Shown: positions 1 to 5,883, counted from the first letter of the stretch. The stretch: DNA of 12,494 nucleotides from an uncultured bacterium (GCA_905215105.1 CAJMOI010000048.1:1-12494), one strand, 5' to 3'. Numbers and translations: made by a program. The notes: generated by a model not told the origin, from the sequence alone.

Positions 1-196
1 TGACCTGCTCTGGAAGGAAAATCCGGAACTGGAAGGCCATCCCCTGCTGGGACGGAGCAACGTCATCATCACACCTCACGCCGGGTTTTATTCGGAGACG
101 TCCCTGACGGATATGATCCGGATTGCCTGTGAAAATCTGATTTACAGTCTCCGGGGAGAACATCATCTGGTAGACGATTATGTGATTCATCCATAA
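1..196 (+). CDS. D-2-hydroxyacid dehydrogenase, C-terminal 65 codons (partial)
   Basis: This is the 3' end of a gene that begins before the window; the frame is open from base 2 and stops with TAA at 194-196. The visible residues include VIITPHAGFYSETS, matching the end of the NAD-binding domain of D-isomer-specific 2-hydroxyacid dehydrogenases, where the His of the TPH motif (visible residue 26) is the catalytic acid/base. These enzymes reduce 2-keto acids to D-2-hydroxy acids, or the reverse, with NAD(P)H in the cytoplasm. The substrate cannot be read from this fragment. It converges on uxaC and shares a terminator with it, so co-function with uronate catabolism is possible but not shown. 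The family call rests on a short segment. Confidence 0.7.
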   Translation, partial: DLLWKENPELEGHPLLGRSNVIITPHAGFYSETSLTDMIRIACENLIYSLRGEHHLVDDYVIHP

Positions 197-200
197 AGCA

Positions 201-234
201 AAAAGGCCGGCAGCTGCCGGCCTTTTCTTTTTTT
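201..234. terminator. Bidirectional intrinsic terminator between dehydrogenase and uxaC
   Basis: Positions 201-226 form a perfect 26-nt palindrome with a GGCCGGC/GCCGGCC core. It is followed by a T-rich tract on the + strand (223-234) and, because its flanks are A-rich, by a T-rich tract on the - strand as well. It lies 4 nt after the + strand stop codon and 10 nt after the uxaC stop codon, so it can end both converging transcripts. Confidence 0.88.
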
Positions 235-236
235 AA

Positions 237-1637
237 TTATTCCAGTCCGAAATAGGCGGCCGCGTTCCGATAGCAGATATCCTGTACCAGTCCGCCCAAA
301 AACGCCTCGTCCCAGGCAATTTCCCCATTTTCCGCCCAGGTGCCGATGAGATTGCACAGAATCCGGCGGAAATACTCGTGGCGGGCATAGGACAGCAGGC
401 TGCGGGAGTCCGTCAGCATTCCGATGAAGTTCCCCAGAATGGACAGGTTGGCCAGATTGGTCAGCTGGGCCTCCATGCCGGTTTTGGTGTCGTTGAACCA
501 CCAGGCGCTGCCGTGCTGGATTTTTCCCCGGGCTTCCGGTCCCTGAAAACTGCCGATCAGTGCGCCCAGCATGGCGTTGTCCGCGGGGTTCAGGGAATAG
601 AGCACCGTTTTGGGCAGGCAGTTGTCCCTGTCCAGACTGTCCAGCAGTCCCGCCAGCTTTCCGGCGGCGGAATCCACATCAATACAGTCAAAGCCCGTGT
701 CAGCGCCCAGTCTGGCAAACAGGCGGCTGTTGGGGTTCCGCATGGCGCTGTAGTGAATCTGCATCACCCAGCCCCGGCGGGCATACTCTTTTCCCAAAAA
801 CCGGAGCACCGCAAACTGATAGGCTTCCTTCTCCTCCGGCGTGACACTTTCGCCTCTCAGGGCCTTCTGAAAGATTTGTTCCAGCTTCTCCGGGCCTGCT
901 TCCCGACAGGGAATGCCCTCCAGTCCGTGGTCGCTGGCACAGCAGCCCATTTTCTCAAAGAAGTCCAGCCGGTTTTCCAGCGCTTCCAGCAGCCGGTCGA
1001 AGCGGTCAATGGTCACGCCTGCGGCTGTGCCCAGCTGCCGGATATAATCGGCAAAATCGGGCTTTTCAATTTTCACGGCACGGTCCGGCCGCCAGGAAGG
1101 GCTGACCCGCACGGAAAAACCGCTGTCCCGGATCTGTCCATGAAAGCCGAGGGAGTCCGCCGGGTCGTCGGTGGTGCCCACAAAGGCCACATTGGAGCGG
1201 GTAATCAGGTTTTTCGCGCTGAAAGACGGATCGGCCAGCTTTTCGTTGCACAGATTCCACACGGTTTCGGCCGTGTCCGCCGTGAGAACGCCATCATAGC
1301 CGAAATACCGTTTCAGCTCCAGATGGGTCCAGTGATAAAGGGGGTTCCCGATGGCCCGGGGCAGCGCTTCCGCAAACCGCTGGAACTTTACCCGGTCAGG
1401 GGCACTGCCGGTGATTTCCTCCTCCGGTACGCCGTTGGAGCGAATCAGCCGCCATTTGTAGTGGTCGCCGCCCAGCCAGACCTGGGTGATATTGTCAAAC
1501 CGCCGGTCCTCTGCAATGTCCCGGGGATCAATATGGCAGTGATAATCCACAATGGGCATTGTTTCCGCCCAGCCGTGATACAGCCGCCGGGCCGGTTCGT
1601 TTTGCAGCAGAAATTCCTCATCCAGAAACGCTTTCAT
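237..1637 (-). CDS. uxaC: Uronate (glucuronate) isomerase UxaC
   Basis: UxaC interconverts D-glucuronate and D-fructuronate, and D-galacturonate and D-tagaturonate (EC 5.3.1.12), the first cytoplasmic step of hexuronate catabolism. The 466 residues match the usual family length. Conserved segments are visible in order: the amidohydrolase-type HxH at His33/His35 (VDYHCHI), TTDDPADSL at 155-163, SDHGL at 235-239, QIHYSAMRNPN at 293-303, HGSAWWFNDTKTGM at 375-388, and LTDSRSLLSYARHEYFRRI at 408-426. No break is seen. The ATG is preceded by GGAGAGGAAG at 1645-1654. The gene stands alone here, convergent with a dehydrogenase and divergent from rlmD; the other uronate genes (uxuA, uxuB, kdgK) are not in the window. 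Confidence 0.97.
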   Translation of the reverse strand: MKAFLDEEFLLQNEPARRLYHGWAETMPIVDYHCHIDPRDIAEDRRFDNITQVWLGGDHYKWRLIRSNGVPEEEITGSAPDRVKFQRFAEALPRAIGNPLYHWTHLELKRYFGYDGVLTADTAETVWNLCNEKLADPSFSAKNLITRSNVAFVGTTDDPADSLGFHGQIRDSGFSVRVSPSWRPDRAVKIEKPDFADYIRQLGTAAGVTIDRFDRLLEALENRLDFFEKMGCCASDHGLEGIPCREAGPEKLEQIFQKALRGESVTPEEKEAYQFAVLRFLGKEYARRGWVMQIHYSAMRNPNSRLFARLGADTGFDCIDVDSAAGKLAGLLDSLDRDNCLPKTVLYSLNPADNAMLGALIGSFQGPEARGKIQHGSAWWFNDTKTGMEAQLTNLANLSILGNFIGMLTDSRSLLSYARHEYFRRILCNLIGTWAENGEIAWDEAFLGGLVQDICYRNAAAYFGLE

Positions 1638-1669
1638 GCTTCGACTTCCTCTCCAAAAGGTTTTCTTTC

Positions 1670-1697
1670 AGTATACCAGCTTTATTAGGGAAAACAA
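1670..1697 (-). promoter_or_regulatory. Candidate uxaC promoter
   Basis: On the minus strand TGGTATACT (-10 at 1670-1675) fits an extended -10 element. TTGTTT at 1692-1697, 16 bp upstream, is a weak -35. It lies about 33 bp upstream of the uxaC start. This is a sequence match only, and no operator was recognised. Confidence 0.4.
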
Positions 1698-1769
1698 AGG
1701 ATTTTCTTGCGGGAACACAGGTGGAATTTGTGGGTTTTCCCAAAGGGGCGGACAGCCCGGGAAAGGGGT

Positions 1770-1798
1770 TTGTGTTTTCACCGGAACCTTGTTATACT
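1770..1798 (+). promoter_or_regulatory. Candidate rlmD promoter
   Basis: TATACT at 1793-1798 resembles a -10 box. TTGTGT at 1770-1775, 17 bp upstream, is a poor -35. The pair sits about 38 bp before the rlmD start codon, and an AGGAGG ribosome binding site follows at 1820-1825. Confidence 0.4.
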
Positions 1799-1836
1799 GA
1801 TAGTAAAACGAAAACACCCAGGAGGTTTTTTGCGAT

Positions 1837-3219
1837 ATGAAACGGGAGACACAGGGACGACTGGAAAAGAATCAGCGGGTTGAGCTGGAAATCACCGGCC
1901 TGACAGCGGAAGGCTCCGGCGTGGGCCGGGCGGAAGAGGGCGGTATGGCCGTGTTTGTGCCCCAGACCATCCCCGGGGGGCGGGTGTTGGCCCATATTAT
2001 CAAACCCTCTAAGAATTACGCCGTGGGAAAAGTGGTGGAAATTCTCCGGCCTTCTCCCAGCCGCCAGCCGGTGGACTGCCCCTGTTTTTCCCGGTGCGGC
2101 GGGTGTACCTATCGCCATATGACCTATGAGCGGGAGCTGAAAGCCAAACGCCAAAAGGTGGTGGACGCTCTGTCTCGCATTGGCGGCTATGAAGGGTTTC
2201 CTGTTTCTCAGACCATCGGCGCAGAGAACCCGGACCGGTATCGGAACAAAGCCCAGTTTCCCATTGGAATCGATGAAGCGGGCCAGCCGATTCTGGGATT
2301 TTATGCTCCCAGAACTCATCGGGTGATTCCCTGCGGTGACTGTTTATTGCAGCCGGAAGCCTTTACCCGGGCGGCAGCGGCATTCCGGGAATGGGCGCTG
2401 CGCTATCCGGAACCGGTCTATGACGAAACCACCCATCGGGGCAAGCTGCGCCATCTGTACCTGCGCCAGTCCTCTCATGGCGGCGTGATGGCCTGTGTGG
2501 TGGTCAACGGAAACGGCGTGCACCACGAGCAGGAGCTGACGGAAATGCTGCGGGAAGCGGTTCCGGAGCTGAAGGGGCTGCTGATCAATTCCAACCGGGA
2601 AGACACCAATGTGGTGTTGGGAAAGAAAAACCGGCTGGTGTGGGGAGAGGAAACCCTGACGGACACTCTGTGCGGGCTGGAATTCTCCATTTCCCCCCTG
2701 TCCTTCTTTCAGGTCAACCACGACCAGACCCAGCGGCTGTATGGGCTGGCGGCAGAGTTTGCCGGCCTGACCGGAAAGGAAACGCTGCTGGATCTGTACT
2801 GCGGCGCGGGCACCATCGGGCTTTCCATGGCACACGGGGCAAAACGGCTCATCGGGGTGGAAATTGTAGAGCCTGCGGTGGAGGATGCCCGGAAAAATGC
2901 AGCCCGGAACCACATTGAAAACTGTGAATTCCTGTGCATGGACGCGCCCAAAGCCGCCGCTCTGCTGGAAGAGCGGGGACTGCGTCCGGATGTGGTCATT
3001 GTAGACCCGCCCCGAAAGGGCTGCGGCCCGGAGCTGCCCGACACCATTGCCCGGATGGCCCCGGAGCGGGTGGTGTATGTTTCCTGTGACCCGGCGACGC
3101 TGGCCCGGGACGTGAAGCGCTTCCGGGAGCTTGGGTATGAGCTGAAAAAAGCCGTGCCGGTGGATATGTTCCCGAGGACGAGTCATGTGGAGTGCGCCTC
3201 GGTTTTAGAGCGTATATAA
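1837..3219 (+). CDS. rlmD: 23S rRNA (uracil-C5)-methyltransferase, RlmD/RlmCD type
   Basis: This SAM-dependent enzyme makes 5-methyluridine in 23S rRNA (U1939 in the E. coli RlmD family; Gram-positive RlmCD also modifies U747). The 460-residue protein shows the full architecture: an N-terminal TRAM RNA-binding domain (about 10-70), an iron-sulfur cysteine set C81-x5-C87-x2-C90 with a later cysteine (C166 or C169), FFQVN at 290-294, the SAM motif DLYCGAGTIGL at 319-329, DPPRKGC at 390-396, the nucleophile Cys417 in SCDPATLARD, and the catalytic Glu452 in HVE near the C-terminus. AGGAGG at 1820-1825 fixes the ATG start. The gene appears monocistronic, with its own terminator. Which uracil it modifies cannot be told from sequence alone. 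Confidence 0.95.
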   Translation: MKRETQGRLEKNQRVELEITGLTAEGSGVGRAEEGGMAVFVPQTIPGGRVLAHIIKPSKNYAVGKVVEILRPSPSRQPVDCPCFSRCGGCTYRHMTYERELKAKRQKVVDALSRIGGYEGFPVSQTIGAENPDRYRNKAQFPIGIDEAGQPILGFYAPRTHRVIPCGDCLLQPEAFTRAAAAFREWALRYPEPVYDETTHRGKLRHLYLRQSSHGGVMACVVVNGNGVHHEQELTEMLREAVPELKGLLINSNREDTNVVLGKKNRLVWGEETLTDTLCGLEFSISPLSFFQVNHDQTQRLYGLAAEFAGLTGKETLLDLYCGAGTIGLSMAHGAKRLIGVEIVEPAVEDARKNAARNHIENCEFLCMDAPKAAALLEERGLRPDVVIVDPPRKGCGPELPDTIARMAPERVVYVSCDPATLARDVKRFRELGYELKKAVPVDMFPRTSHVECASVLERI

Positions 3220-3251
3220 GTGTATAAGAAAAACCCTGTACAGGGTCAAAC

Positions 3252-3301
3252 AACCGGCAGCTATGCCCGCAATCAGACGGGAAAGCTGCCGGTTATTTTT
3301 T
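3252..3301 (+). terminator. Intrinsic terminator of rlmD
   Basis: An 11-bp perfect stem, AACCGGCAGCT (3252-3262) with AGCTGCCGGTT (3284-3294), encloses a smaller CCCG/CGGG pair. It is followed by six T residues at 3296-3301. It lies 32 nt after the rlmD stop codon. A 14-nt perfect palindrome (ACCCTGTACAGGGT, 3233-3246) sits between the stop codon and the terminator. Confidence 0.87.
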
Positions 3302-3470
3302 ATCTAGGCCTGTGGGTCTTATTTATTTTCTTTTAGCTTTTTTCGGATTACCAAGATGATGTCTTTGATGTTTTTTCACTCCTGAATGGTGCAATCTGTC
3401 AGCAAAGCGGCATTCTCTAGTTATGGAAAATAAAAATTTAAAAATTTTTCTGATTTTTTATAGATTTTAT

Positions 3471-3485
3471 AGACGAAAATCGTCT
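3471..3485. repeat. Small inverted repeat in AT-rich region
   Basis: AGACGA (3471-3476) and TCGTCT (3480-3485) form a hairpin with an AAA loop. The match extends outward through TTAT/ATAA if one base is bulged. No T-run follows on either strand, so it is not called a terminator. Confidence 0.4.
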
Positions 3486-3520
3486 TATAACTTCTTGCAA
3501 TTATTTATTGAAGCGAGAAG

Positions 3521-3533
3521 AAAGCCTGTATTT
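3521..3533 (+). repeat. Edge motif A, left copy (13-bp direct repeat)
   Basis: AAAGCCTGTATTT occurs here and, identically and in the same orientation, at 4742-4754. The resemblance extends imperfectly downstream (TTCAATGGTTTTTC here, TGCAAGGCTTTTC there), and both copies can form a hairpin (imperfect here, perfect in the right copy). The two copies bracket the GNAT-containing part of the AT-rich island. It may be an attachment-site remnant. Confidence 0.45.
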
Positions 3534-3565
3534 TCAATGGTTTTTCCGTTTTTGCGTGTATCTTC

Positions 3566-3700
3566 TCATGTCTCCATATAAGTTGATTTTGTAAAGTTGG
3601 GCACCATTTTAGCACCACAAATAAGGCAATACACAGAGGCATAGGCGATGTTATCACGCCCACAAAGGTAATTTAGGACAACCTTTTTTACATCTTCATG
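3566..3700 (-). pseudogene. Open 44-codon fragment with paired cysteines and integrase-tail-like end
   Basis: Reading the minus strand, a frame opens after a TAA at 3701-3703 and runs to TGA at 3566-3568 without a plausible start codon. Near the middle it reads YLCGRDN and then YCLICGAKMVPNF, giving one CxxC pair plus a lone cysteine, and the end has the GAKMVP-like sequence often seen at the tail of Firmicutes phage or ICE integrases. It may be a decayed gene end or a zinc-ribbon scrap, or it may be chance. I do not recognise the parent gene, and no in-frame upstream coding was found. Confidence 0.2.
3599..3617 (+). repeat. Edge motif B, left copy
   Basis: GGGCACCATTTTAGCACCA here matches GGGTACCATTTGGGCACCA at 4679-4697 at 16 of 19 positions, in the same orientation. 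The motif contains an internal direct repeat of RCACCA/ACCA type. In the left edge it follows motif A; in the right edge it precedes motif A. Confidence 0.4.
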
Positions 3701-3712
3701 TTACGACATTAG

Positions 3713-3751
3713 AGTGCTTATATTCCTTGCAGAAAAGGCAGTATAAGCACT
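3713..3751. promoter_or_regulatory. Strong two-part hairpin, possible attenuator or small RNA element
   Basis: AGTGCTTATA (3713-3722) and TATAAGCACT (3742-3751) are perfect 10-bp arms. Inside them CCTT (3725-3728) pairs with AAGG (3735-3738). No T-run follows directly. A second hairpin begins 9 nt later. Its function is unknown. Confidence 0.4.
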
Positions 3752-3759
3752 AAAACTGA

Positions 3760-3789
3760 TGAGGTAAGGTGTTTATACCTTTTTCCTCA
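3760..3789 (+). promoter_or_regulatory. Terminator-like hairpin following the 3713-3751 stem
   Basis: AAGGT (3766-3770) pairs with ACCTT (3777-3781), after which the T-run continues to 3784. Alternatively TGAGG (3760-3764) with CCTCA (3785-3789) extends the stem around it. The arrangement of two adjacent hairpins resembles an attenuation leader, but no + strand gene follows closely. Confidence 0.3.
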
Positions 3790-3889
3790 AAAACACTCTT
3801 TAACTGCGTAACATTTCAAAGCAAGTTGCTACCTGTTCAGATTATCCTTTCCCTTCTGTTCCTTTACAAAAAGTTCCGTAGCAAGCATA

Positions 3890-3908
3890 GGAAAGGGGTC
3901 CCCTTTCC
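3890..3908. repeat. 19-nt perfect palindrome
   Basis: GGAAAGGGG and CCCCTTTCC flank a single T. A second inverted repeat, TTGGG-TATAT-CCCAA, lies at 3958-3972. Both are downstream of the GNAT gene on its strand. They could be protein-binding sites of a former mobile element (for example an origin-of-transfer region), but there is no relaxase gene to support that. Confidence 0.4.
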
Positions 3909-4004
3909 GTAAAAATCACTCGTTTTCGTCCGCGACAAAATGAGAGTTTTTGGCTTGTTGGGTATATCCCAAACCCACATTAAAGTGGAATTTTGCGCAT
4001 TATG

Positions 4005-4400
4005 TCATTGTTCAAAGCTGGTCTCCAACTGGCCGCAAAGCATGGTGCAAAAACCAAATTTCTCATAAAAACAGCGTAGTTTTTCTTCTCCATATATTAC
4101 AGAAATCATATAGATGCCTCTTGCCTTGATTTCTGATATCGCCCTGTTCATAAGCTCTGTACCTATGCCTTTTCCCTGGAATTCAGGTGCAACCATAACA
4201 TCCTGAATGTAAGCATCAGTCACATTGTTGCTTACAACATTCAAAAATCCTATCATTTTTCCGTTTTCCGTACATATGATGCTGAAAAGATTTTCCATTT
4301 GGGGATTTGACATCATTGCTTTTAATTCATTCCATCCAACACTTTTTCGCAGATGGCACATTTGGTCTATGTCAAATTTTTTACATACTGAGTACTGCAT
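4005..4400 (-). CDS. GNAT-family N-acetyltransferase
   Basis: The 131-residue protein has the acetyl-CoA-binding motif A of the GNAT fold: VMVAPEFQGKGIGTELMNRA at 68-87, with Q75-G76-K77-G78-I79-G80 as the Q/RxxGxG/A pyrophosphate loop, and a typical FYEKFGF motif B at 111-117. Such enzymes transfer an acetyl group from acetyl-CoA to an amine; the substrate is not evident. The frame is open upstream to a GTG at 4428-4430. I chose the ATG at 4398-4400 because GGAGG (4409-4413) lies 8 nt before it, whereas the GTG has no such site. It is the only intact gene in the AT-rich island and is compositionally unlike its neighbours, which suggests cargo acquired by transfer. Confidence 0.85.
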   Translation of the reverse strand: MQYSVCKKFDIDQMCHLRKSVGWNELKAMMSNPQMENLFSIICTENGKMIGFLNVVSNNVTDAYIQDVMVAPEFQGKGIGTELMNRAISEIKARGIYMISVIYGEEKLRCFYEKFGFCTMLCGQLETSFEQ

Positions 4401-4408
4401 ATAAATGT

Positions 4409-4413
4409 CCTCC
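4409..4413 (-). promoter_or_regulatory. Ribosome binding site deciding the GNAT start
   Basis: GGAGG on the minus strand, 8 nt before the ATG at 4398-4400. It lies inside the longer reading that would begin with GTG at 4430, so the shorter protein is preferred. Confidence 0.7.
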
Positions 4414-4513
4414 AACTTCAAATTTGCCACTTTGCATGTTTATATTATCACCTATTTATGAATTTTTCTATTATTCCTTGCGTTTGTATGAAGTAGCAGA
4501 GCCAGCCGCCCTC

Positions 4514-4557
4514 GTCAACGGTCAAGATGAACGGCGCATAAATGCGCCGCCGTTGAC
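4514..4557. promoter_or_regulatory. Strong nested hairpin upstream of the GNAT gene
   Basis: GTCAACGG (4514-4521) pairs with CCGTTGAC (4550-4557). Inside, GGCGCAT (4533-4539) pairs with ATGCGCC (4542-4548). No T-run follows, so it is not a simple terminator. It lies about 115-155 nt upstream of the GNAT start on its strand and is more GC-rich than the surrounding island. Confidence 0.45.
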
Positions 4558-4678
4558 AAGTGCGCCTGCCCCTGCTTGCGTGGTAACCAAGAGAGCAAAA
4601 GCAACGAGTGCTTTCACTCTCGAACAGTATGTTTTTCTTATATCTGCCCGTATCGTTTTATATCGCCATAGGAAATCC

Positions 4679-4697
4679 GGGTACCATTTGGGCACCA
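4679..4697 (+). repeat. Edge motif B, right copy
   Basis: GGGTACCATTTGGGCACCA, 16 of 19 positions identical to the left copy at 3599-3617 and in the same orientation. Confidence 0.4.
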
Positions 4698-4741
4698 AAG
4701 CGGTAAAAATTCTTATTATTTCGATTGCCACAATCTTTGGA

Positions 4742-4754
4742 AAAGCCTGTATTT
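4742..4754 (+). repeat. Edge motif A, right copy, within a perfect hairpin
   Basis: AAAGCCTGTATTT is identical to 3521-3533. Here it is part of a perfect stem-loop: GAAAAGCCT (4740-4748), a 9-nt loop, then AGGCTTTTC (4758-4766). Confidence 0.45.
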
Positions 4755-4862
4755 GCAAGGCTTTTCACAGTTTAAGCCATTTTTAGAGAACAAAATCAAA
4801 TACTATTTTTTAAAACCTTTCCCCGCTTTCCTTCGTCTAAGAGGTGAAAGGAGGGAAAATTG

Positions 4863-5006
4863 GTGGAGAAAAAAGATTTTTGCAGGCTGTTCCGGGAAAT
4901 GGTGGAATGTCAGAAGCTGGACCCGAATGTTGCAGAAATGCTTTTACAAAGGATTCTGAAAATATTGTTTCCAGAGTCCAAAAAGAAACCCCCGAAAATC
5001 GGATAG
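4863..5006 (+). CDS. Possible small protein, 47 residues, unknown function
   Basis: A GTG start at 4863-4865 is preceded by a strong AAGGAGGG ribosome binding site at 4848-4855 with good spacing; an in-frame TTG at 4860 is an alternative. The product begins MEKKDFCRLFREM and is charged, with an apparently amphipathic helical middle (DPNVAEMLLQRILKILFPES) and a lysine- and proline-rich end. There is no signal peptide or known motif. It ends 44 nt before the lipoprotein fragment on the same strand, so the two may have formed an operon. I do not recognise the family; support is the ribosome binding site, the spacing and the context. Confidence 0.45.
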   Translation: MEKKDFCRLFREMVECQKLDPNVAEMLLQRILKILFPESKKKPPKIG

Positions 5007-5050
5007 AGATCATTCTGAAATGTTTTAAGTTTAAGATGGAGGAAATCAAA

Positions 5051-5410
5051 ATGAAAAAATGCAGAGCTTTGTTATTGGTGTTTGTGGGAATCATCGTGCT
5101 GGGATTTTCCGGATGCAGCGGGAATACCAGCGTAAACCTGATGGATTATGTGCAGGTGGAATTCAGCGGGGTGGACGGCCAGGGCCGCGCCGTATGTACC
5201 ATGGATCTTGCTTCCCTGGAAAAAACGCTGGCCGGCGATCAGGATGGAGAAATCTCGACAGAAGAACTGTCCAAGCTGGCTTGGATTACACAGTTTGAAA
5301 CTTCCATCAAATCCACTGCAAAAGCTCCTGACGGTCTGTTTTCCCGGAGGCAATGGACAAAATCAGCTCGATCAACTCCGATTGTTCATAGTGGAGGTGG
5401 ATTCCATTGA
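5051..5410 (+). pseudogene. Lipoprotein gene, 5' fragment truncated by the Doc gene
   Basis: ATG at 5051 has GGAGG at 5038-5042. The product starts with a signal peptide (MKKCRALLLV, hydrophobic to about residue 20) and a lipobox FSGC with Cys22, so it is expected to be lipid-anchored outside the membrane. The next segment, VNLMDYVQVEFSGVDGQGRA, resembles the first repeat of a Firmicutes surface lipoprotein family in which a similar tract is followed by several hundred residues. Here only about 85 residues are plausible: from 5307 on, the reading frame runs antisense through the Doc toxin gene until TGA at 5408-5410. I read this as a broken gene, with the junction close to 5300. An expressed 119-residue product is possible. 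Confidence 0.6.
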
Positions 5411-5669
5411 CGGCCAGAAACACCAGCATGATATGAACGCCGATTCTCTTGTTGCCGTCCAGAAAGGGATGATTGCACACCAGGCTGTACCCCAGCTGGG
5501 ACGCTTTGGCCTGAAGAGACGGATATACCGCCTCCCCGCCGAAGGTCTGAAATGGGGATGCCAGAGCGGATTCCAGCAGTCCTTCCTCTCGTACACCATC
5601 AGTTCCTCCGAATTCCTCAATCAGTGCCGAATGGAGAAGAAGCACCTGTCTTTTGGATAAAAGTTTCAT
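5307..5669 (-). CDS. doc: Doc-type toxin (Fic/Doc family) of a toxin-antitoxin pair
   Basis: The 120-residue protein carries the Fic/Doc signature HPFLDGNKR at 67-75 (His67, Phe69, Asp71, Asn73, Lys74, Arg75), at almost the same position as in phage P1 Doc (about 126 residues). P1 Doc inhibits translation by phosphorylating EF-Tu. The HPFxDGNKR form is close to canonical Fic AMP-transferases, so whether this one phosphorylates or adenylylates is open. Its ATG overlaps the antitoxin stop codon as ATGA (5666-5669), the usual translational coupling of such modules. It converges on, and probably truncates, a lipoprotein gene on the other strand. Confidence 0.92.
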   Translation of the reverse strand: MKLLSKRQVLLLHSALIEEFGGTDGVREEGLLESALASPFQTFGGEAVYPSLQAKASQLGYSLVCNHPFLDGNKRIGVHIMLVFLAVNGIHLHYEQSELIELILSIASGKTDRQELLQWI

Positions 5670-5848
5670 TTGGCCAACTCCTCATAAGCAGGGTGATTTT
5701 CGGCAATCAAACGCCGGGAAATGGCGAAAATCTCCTCGTCCTCTGCCAGTTCCTCCGGTTCCGTCTGGCTGCATTCTGTGGGAACCTCCCGGGAGGAATT
5801 CGGATTTCCTTCTGTTGTGAAAATTACATTTTTTGCATCGTTTGTCAT
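5666..5848 (-). CDS. Antitoxin partner of Doc
   Basis: A 60-residue acidic protein directly upstream of doc, overlapping it by 4 bp. Its C-terminal third, EIFAISRRLIAENHPAYEEL, resembles the short helical segment seen in antitoxins that neutralise Doc-like toxins by covering the Fic active site. The N-terminal half looks low in structure, and no clear DNA-binding fold is visible. The frame extends to a GTG at 5855-5857, but I chose the ATG at 5846-5848 because GAGGTG (5855-5860) lies 6 nt before it. It starts 35 nt after the AraC-family stop codon on the same strand, so it may be co-transcribed with that gene. Confidence 0.8.
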   Translation of the reverse strand: MTNDAKNVIFTTEGNPNSSREVPTECSQTEPEELAEDEEIFAISRRLIAENHPAYEELAK

Positions 5849-5854
5849 AGGCAG

Positions 5855-5860
5855 CACCTC
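5855..5860 (-). promoter_or_regulatory. Ribosome binding site deciding the antitoxin start
   Basis: GAGGTG on the minus strand, 6 nt before ATG 5846-5848. It overlaps the alternative GTG start, which argues against that start. Confidence 0.6.
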
Positions 5861-5883
5861 TCTGAAAAATCCTGTCGAAACGG

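Larger units (their letters stand above)
3302..4840. other. AT-rich island, probable mobile-element remnant
   Basis: After the rlmD terminator the sequence becomes visibly AT-rich, unlike the GC-rich genes on either side, and returns to host-like composition near 4840. The only well-supported gene inside is the GNAT acetyltransferase at 4005-4400. The roughly 700 bases before it (3302-4004) hold hairpins, palindromes and one open fragment but no intact gene. The roughly 440 bases after its start (4401-4840) hold one strong hairpin and repeated edge motifs. No transposase, integrase or relaxase gene is intact. The transfer interpretation is inferred from composition and repeats. Confidence 0.5.

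Noticed and set aside
378..1688. Long + strand open frame (436 codons) antisense to uxaC
   Set aside because: uxaC on the other strand shows all family motifs. The + frame has no ribosome binding site or recognisable domain and is a by-product of GC-rich codon usage.
2344..3186. Minus-strand open frame (280 codons) opposite rlmD
   Set aside because: It lies wholly inside the well-supported rlmD gene and shows no motif or start signal.
4522..4758. Minus-strand 78-residue open frame in the AT-rich island
   Set aside because: It would start with TTG inside the motif A hairpin without a ribosome binding site. The sequence there is better explained by repeats and a structured element.
4307..4786. 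+ strand open frame (159 codons) partly opposite the acetyltransferase
   Set aside because: It overlaps the GNAT gene antisense and then runs through the hairpin and edge-repeat region. No domain or binding site was seen.
4844..5410. A longer lipoprotein reading beginning about 207 bases upstream of 5051
   Set aside because: The N-terminal extension would bury the signal peptide and lipobox. GGAGG at 5038-5042 clearly marks ATG 5051, and the upstream stretch is better read in another frame as the 47-residue protein.
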